A stretch of 64,000 nt of DNA from NCBI GenBank assembly GCA_020002185.1, contig JAHLWY010000202.1, forward strand, positions 151,328 to 215,327, written 5' to 3'. Below the pieces are notes generated by a model. The model was not told the DNA's origin and did no database searches. It saw nothing but the letters and a program-made list of their open reading frames with translations. The translations under genes were made by a program, and so were the position numbers. This DNA is from Paraescarpia echinospica (lineage: Eukaryota; Annelida; Polychaeta; Sabellida; Siboglinidae). This document shows, one piece after another, positions 59,273-64,000 of this stretch (its first letter is position 1; every line of letters starts with the position of its first letter).

Positions 59273-59800
59273 CAAGGAAGCTGTGGAAAAAATGTAGTGC
59301 TTTTATACGGTCTGTCTCATATGCCATGGAAACATTTAGTAAAATACCATATATTGGTTCTATGGGAATGAAAAAATAGACCCATCCAAAATATGCTGAC
59401 TCCGATGAAAAACAATTAATATTATTGTTCAAGAAAGCTTTTATCAACTTTGTTTCATATCCCATGGGAATATTTAGTACAATACCACATGTTGGTTCCA
59501 TGGGGGTGGGTAAAAAAATGGACCAACCCAACAATGTGCTTACTCCGATCAAAAAGTTAATTATTATTGTTCAAGGAAGCTGCGAAAAAAATATGTTTCA
59601 TATCCCATGGAAACATTTAGTAAAACACCACATATTGGTTCTATGGTGTGTGTGTGTGTGTGTGTGCGTGCGTGTGTGTGTGTGTGCGTGCGTGTGTGCG
59701 AAAATTGACCCACCCAAAAAATTGCCGATTCCGATGAAAAAGAGAAATCCTATTGTTCAAGGAAGCTATGGAAAAGATTTGGTGCTTTTATCCGGTCTGG
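59273..59800 (+). repeat. 155-bp satellite family, right of the Polinton
   Basis: About three and a half units continue the array interrupted at 49305: CAAGGAAGCTGTGGAAAAA, ATCCCATGGGAACATTTAG, GGTTC(T/C)ATGGG (59352, 59493, 59637) and GACCCA(T/C)CC...CCGAT(C/G)AAAAA. Steps are about 141-145 bp here. A GT microsatellite (59646-59700) has expanded inside one unit. Confidence 0.7.
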
Positions 59801-60270
59801 CCCCATCAAGTTGCTAAGCAACCTGACTATTAAGTTCAAATCCGAACAAATAGGTCAGACTACATCCGTTTGTCGATTAATGTTTTTGTTACTTGTTGTC
59901 ATAATAAATTGTCCCCATATAATATTTCAAAATTAATTAATAATCCCATGAATGCTTAAATCTTCATTTGAAGTTCAACCATGACGCAATTTAAGGGATG
60001 GATTATTCATTTAGGCAGGCAAAATCCTCGTATCAATGCACTCTAAAGGCAGTATACTGCTGCTGATGTCCGCTGGTTGATTCCTGCAGAACACCTATCA
60101 ACATCTAGCCGGAAGACATCATTCCTATTCCATTGATCTCAGGGATATTGCAAAGATACACCATTCTAATAGCTATGAATTGTAGCGCCCATGGTGGCAG
60201 CTGTGTTTTGTATATGCTCGTGGATTTCACTAGTTTAATGCGTTTTCTAAACATTCGATCATCGTTATAA
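59801..60270. other. Intronic DNA between satellite and LINE
   Basis: No gene or clear repeat. It may hold the 5' UTR of the LINE that follows, whose first recognisable codons start near 60270. Confidence 0.4.
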
Positions 60271-63200
60271 TTGTACAACCGTTTTATGATACTACGTGCT
60301 ATGCTTGGGTTCATGCTGATTGGAACTATACTCGTGAACATTCGTGATATTTGCACACTACCGCCTGCAATCGCACTTGTTCGTATTAACGAAGACTACA
60401 CGGCTCCACCTATGTTGATCCATATTCGTTACGACAGGCGCGAACTGCTGCTCCATAGCAAGGTAATAACGAAAGACAATAGACTGTCTGAGCCGGTGTA
60501 CTGCTTATTGAAACTACTTGAGATAGCCGTACCACCGCGCGGGTGTAGAGGCGGCAAGAACCGTAGACACAAACGTACTTTAACGCACACTGCCCCTGTT
60601 GTGAAATCGACATCACTGTCAGGTCAAGCGACATAGGTGATCGTAACTGCCAGATCAGTCCGATCACATCGTATATCGACTATGATCAGACATCGACCAG
60701 TCACCAGGCATGCAACAAATGAACTGCATAAATCCTCACAAATACAAGACAACTTGTTTACTCTGACAATACCATACAATCCTTGCAACTGCACAAACCT
60801 TGCTCTGCTAAATAGAAGATCCGTTAGGAACAAAACTGATTTAATTACCGATTATATCCACGAACGTGATCTTGACATCATCGCGCTTACAGAGACGTGG
60901 CTGACAGATGACCCCAAGGACATCCCAAATACCAGCAAGTTGACCCTGGGTGGATACAATTTCGTCCACCAACCTCGGCCCGACTGACGGAGTGGGGAAA
61001 TCGGTGTTTTATACAAGTCGTGTATCAACATGATCTTATCGCGACAGCGGCCAGCATTGTCCTTCCAGTGCCTCGAGGTAGTGTTTGCTACACCATCAAG
61101 TGTCATCAGGTTATTACTCGTTTACATACCTCCATCCACAGGCCGAGGCGGAGTTTCTTTCAAAACGTTTATGGCCGAGTTCACCAATGTCCTGGTACTT
61201 TTCACGGCACAGTTGACTGGACTAATTATCGTGGGCGATTCTAACATCCACAATGGAAACCCCTGAAATAAAGACTCAAACGACTTCTCTGATCTCCTGC
61301 ACGTCACCAACTTGCAGCAGCATGTACGTGATCCGAAACACACCATCGGCAATATTTTGGACCTCGTAATTTCACCATAGTCAGGAAGCGATGTGACATC
61401 AGTGACGGTGGGATCCCTGCTCACCGATCACCACGCTGTACACTGTCTGCTCCAAGCACCAAAGCCGAACCGAACAAAGAAGCGGGTTTCTTATCGAAAA
61501 TATGCTGCAATTAATCCCACGAATTTCAAATCAGATTTCGAACTTTCACATCTGGCAACAAGCCCGTGTAACAACACTGCATACCTACTGTCGCAACAGT
61601 ATGACACTTCCTTGCAAGAACTGTTAGACAGCCACGCTCCATTGATCACACGGTCAATTACTATGCGCCCCAACAGTATATGAAAGCCAAATTCTACAAA
61701 ACAAACATTGAAGAATGTGCACGTAACAACAAAACACTGTTCAGGATCATGGATGACCTGATGAAGAGAAAATCTTCTTAAAAACTGCCCAGTCCTACCT
61801 CAGCCAACGTTGACATTCTTGCGCCAACATTAGCTACAATCATCAAAATGTCGTTCGAGTCGGGGTCCGTGCCTGCCAACTTCAAACATGCTGTGATCAC
61901 ACCTCTATTAAAGATACCAAACCTTGATTCAGACTCGATGAACAACTACCGGCCTATATCGAACTTGTCATTTGTTTCAAAGTTACTGGAGCGCCACGTA
62001 CCAGTCCAACTTCGTCAGCATCTAGACGACAACAATTTGATGGACATTTTCGAAAGTGCGTACATACGACATCACAGCACTGAGGCGCATTCAGAATGAC
62101 CATCTCCATTCCCTTGACAAAAGGAAAGGTGTGCTGGCAGTGCTGCTCGATATGAGTGCGGCGTTTGATACTGTTGACCACTCGATGTTAATCAACCAGC
62201 TGCGCAGCATAGGCATTGAAGGCATTGCACTGAAATGGCTGGAGTCATACCTGTCGAACCGGACTCAGTCAGTGTGCATTAGTGGCCACAACTCACATAG
62301 AACATTGATCGAGTCTGGCATCCCACTGTGCTGGGCCCAATCCTCTTCTCCATCTACACTCTGCCATTAGGTGCTATCTTCAGAAGGCACAAGCTGCAAT
62401 GCCATCATTATGCAGATGACGCCCAACTGCATGTTGATCTGAGTGGAACGCGGGATGGAGAAGCTGCTGATGCGGTTGACCGCATCGAGCGATGCGTCGA
62501 AGAAGCGAACAGTGGATGTCAGACCACAATCTATTGCTGAATGAAAACAAGTACGAGGCTATTATCATCATGGCACCAAATCGTAAACACCTGCATGACG
62601 TTTCGTGTATGCGGATGTAACGTTGTTCCGTCACCTACCATCCGCAACATCGGGATTACAATCGACTCTTGACTAACAATGTCGTCACACGCGTCACGGA
62701 TGTGCAAATCAGCGTACTACCACCTCTACTCAATTTAAAAAAAAAGACATTGTCTTACTACTGATGCATGTAAGACATTAATCCACGCCCTGGTGACATC
62801 GCGGCTGGATTACAGTAACGCGGTCTTGTACAGGATCACCGAGGTACTTATTTACAAGTTGCAGATGGCACAGAACTCGGCGGCAAGACTTATCTCAAGA
62901 CACCGAAAGCACCTGTGCTGGTTGAACTGCACTGGCTTCCAGTTCTCTGGCGTATCCAGTACAAACGGCTGGTCCTTGTTTCCATGGCTTTACATGGTCT
63001 TGCTCCAGCGTACATCCAAGATCTTATAATACCGTATACGCCCACCCGCAACCTCCGATCTGCTGATCTACATATGCTTGTAGTCCCGCGCTACATCATA
63101 GAGGGATACGGCAGACGAGCATTCTCCGTGTCTGGACCTACGTTCTGGAGCGCTCTGCCAATAAACGTTCATCAAATAGACACTTTGAATAAATTAAAAA

Positions 63201-63606
63201 CTTGCCTTAAAACTTATATATTTAAGCACGCATACTTCGACTGAGGAACTGTGCCGTAGGACACTTTTTATTAACATGCATTTAATCAATTAATTAATTT
63301 TTATTATATAATATATTTTAATTACTTTATTATTATTTATCTTTTAATAACATTTTATATATAATAATACATATTCTTTCACATAATTATCTTAATATTT
63401 GAGTAAATATGTCATGTATTTTACTCACATTGTATATATTATATAATCTTGTAAATCTTAATATTATATTTACAGGCATCTTTATAAATATATATTTTTA
63501 CATTTGTTTCCATATACGCTTTATAATGTGTGTACGCGCCTATGAACGGGCTAGTCCCGGAGATGTGGCGCTATAGAAATGCTAGTAATAATAACAATAA
63601 TAATAA
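60271..63606 (+). pseudogene. L2-type LINE, nearly full length but with many breaks
   Basis: In order: a basic region PPRGCRGGKNRRHK (60530), endonuclease pieces LALLNRRSVRNKTDLI and DIIALTETWL (60800-60900), IGVLYKSC, GLIIVGDSNIHNG (61220), TNLQQHVRDPKHTIGNILDL (61300), then RT: PITPLLK-like VITPLLKIPN (61890), NNYRPISNLSFVSKLLERH (61940), LLDMSAAFDTVDHSML (62140), LGPILFSIYTLPLG (62330), HHYADDAQLHVDL (62400), and the C-terminal end LHWLPVLWRIQYKRL, PTFWSALPINV. The frame changes about ten times. The 3' UTR ends TGGCGCTATAGAAATGCTAG plus (TAA)n at 63606, six bases from the splice donor of the FN3 exon. Confidence 0.85.
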
Positions 63607-63611
63607 CTCAC

Positions 63612-63742
63612 CGATTTCCTGCCATAGTATGAGATGGTGTACTTCGACAACTCTCCGTTTTTAACTCTCGGTTCTGTCCATGACAATAGTAGTTGGTGCG
63701 GTGTCGTATAGGTGATTTCTATGTCTCGAACAGCGAATGGTG
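63612..63742 (-). CDS. RPTP exon: N-terminal half of an FN3 domain
   Basis: The exon starts after TTTCAG in phase 1 (usual for FN3 domain exons) and ends at TCG|GTGAGT in phase 0. It encodes PFAVRDIEITYTTPH followed by LLLSWTEP and YTISYYGRKS: the A-B strands with the conserved Trp and the C strand with the YxVxY-like pattern of FN3. Its continuation is the exon at 43967, 19.5 kb away. The donor is immediately followed, from intron base 7 on, by the tail of an antisense LINE (60271-63606). Confidence 0.88.
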
Positions 63743-63834
63743 CTGAAATTAAATCGTAAAAAATCAATGTTAAATATATTCGCATAATTCGAAACTTGTT
63801 TGCATTAGTTGTATATTATACATATGAGAAACAC

Positions 63835-63910
63835 ATTGTTGTAGTCGTAAAAAGATACGTTCTTATATAGCACAGTATCCAGTCCCTTGCTATGCTCAAA
63901 GCGCGTTAAG
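63835..63910 (-). mobile_element. L2-type LINE or SINE tail
   Basis: The minus strand reads GCGCTTTGAGCATAGCAAGG, GACTGGATACTGTGCTATAT, the common 3' tail of L2 elements and of SINEs that share it. No coding part is seen before the window's end. Confidence 0.4.
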
Positions 63911-64000
63911 TTTAGTCTTGGACTCCTGGTGTAGTATAGTATCATGACTCCATAGTGAATTGAACTCCGGTCGATTTACTATGAAATATTCGGACGTCGC

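Overview
The window looks like nuclear DNA from a marine invertebrate: introns with GT-AG ends, a multi-exon receptor gene, and a dense, layered load of transposable elements of types common in lancelets, hemichordates, cnidarians and lophotrochozoans (Gypsy LTR elements, CR1/L2-type LINEs, a Maverick/Polinton, foldback and MITE-like elements, satellites). I cannot name the species. Nothing prokaryotic is present and I found no convincing tRNA or rRNA gene.

The only host gene I can support lies on the minus strand from 63742 down to 13717 and continues beyond the right edge. Twelve exons with intact splice sites and fully consistent phases encode the last 613 residues of a receptor-type protein tyrosine phosphatase: one fibronectin type III (FN3) domain (exons at 63612, 43967 and 42666), a large membrane-proximal FN3-like exon (41918), a transmembrane/juxtamembrane exon (41404), and a single PTP domain (40954, 38836, 37546, 15817, 14994, 14404, 13717). 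The PTP domain keeps its WPD loop, but the P-loop arginine is glutamine and both Q-loop glutamines are replaced, so it is probably a pseudophosphatase.

Layout, left to right. 1-7404: a tandem LTR-internal-LTR Gypsy array whose integrase core is deleted, inserted in a second, older Gypsy that lacks the same part. 7507-13716: purine microsatellite, a fragment of an unknown transposon-linked protein family, a 325-bp satellite, an antisense LINE scrap and AT-rich DNA. 13717-15939: the last four exons. 15940-37545: a 21.6-kb intron holding a foldback element with 200-bp iterons (21210-24821), several LINE fragments, a promoter-like island and a recent 2.46-kb tandem duplication. 37546-44074: the central exons with small repeats between them. 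44075-63611: a 19.5-kb intron with a 155-bp satellite, Gypsy gag debris, a 9.96-kb Polinton with complete terminal inverted repeats (49306-59266) and an L2-type LINE that ends right at a splice donor. 63612-64000: the first visible exon and more intron.

Almost all element genes are broken by stops, frameshifts or deletions. The Polinton is the best preserved; only a PolB gene with three frameshifts and three or so small ORFs remain inside matched inward-facing TATA promoters. All calls are by eye from translation and motif recognition; no database search was possible.
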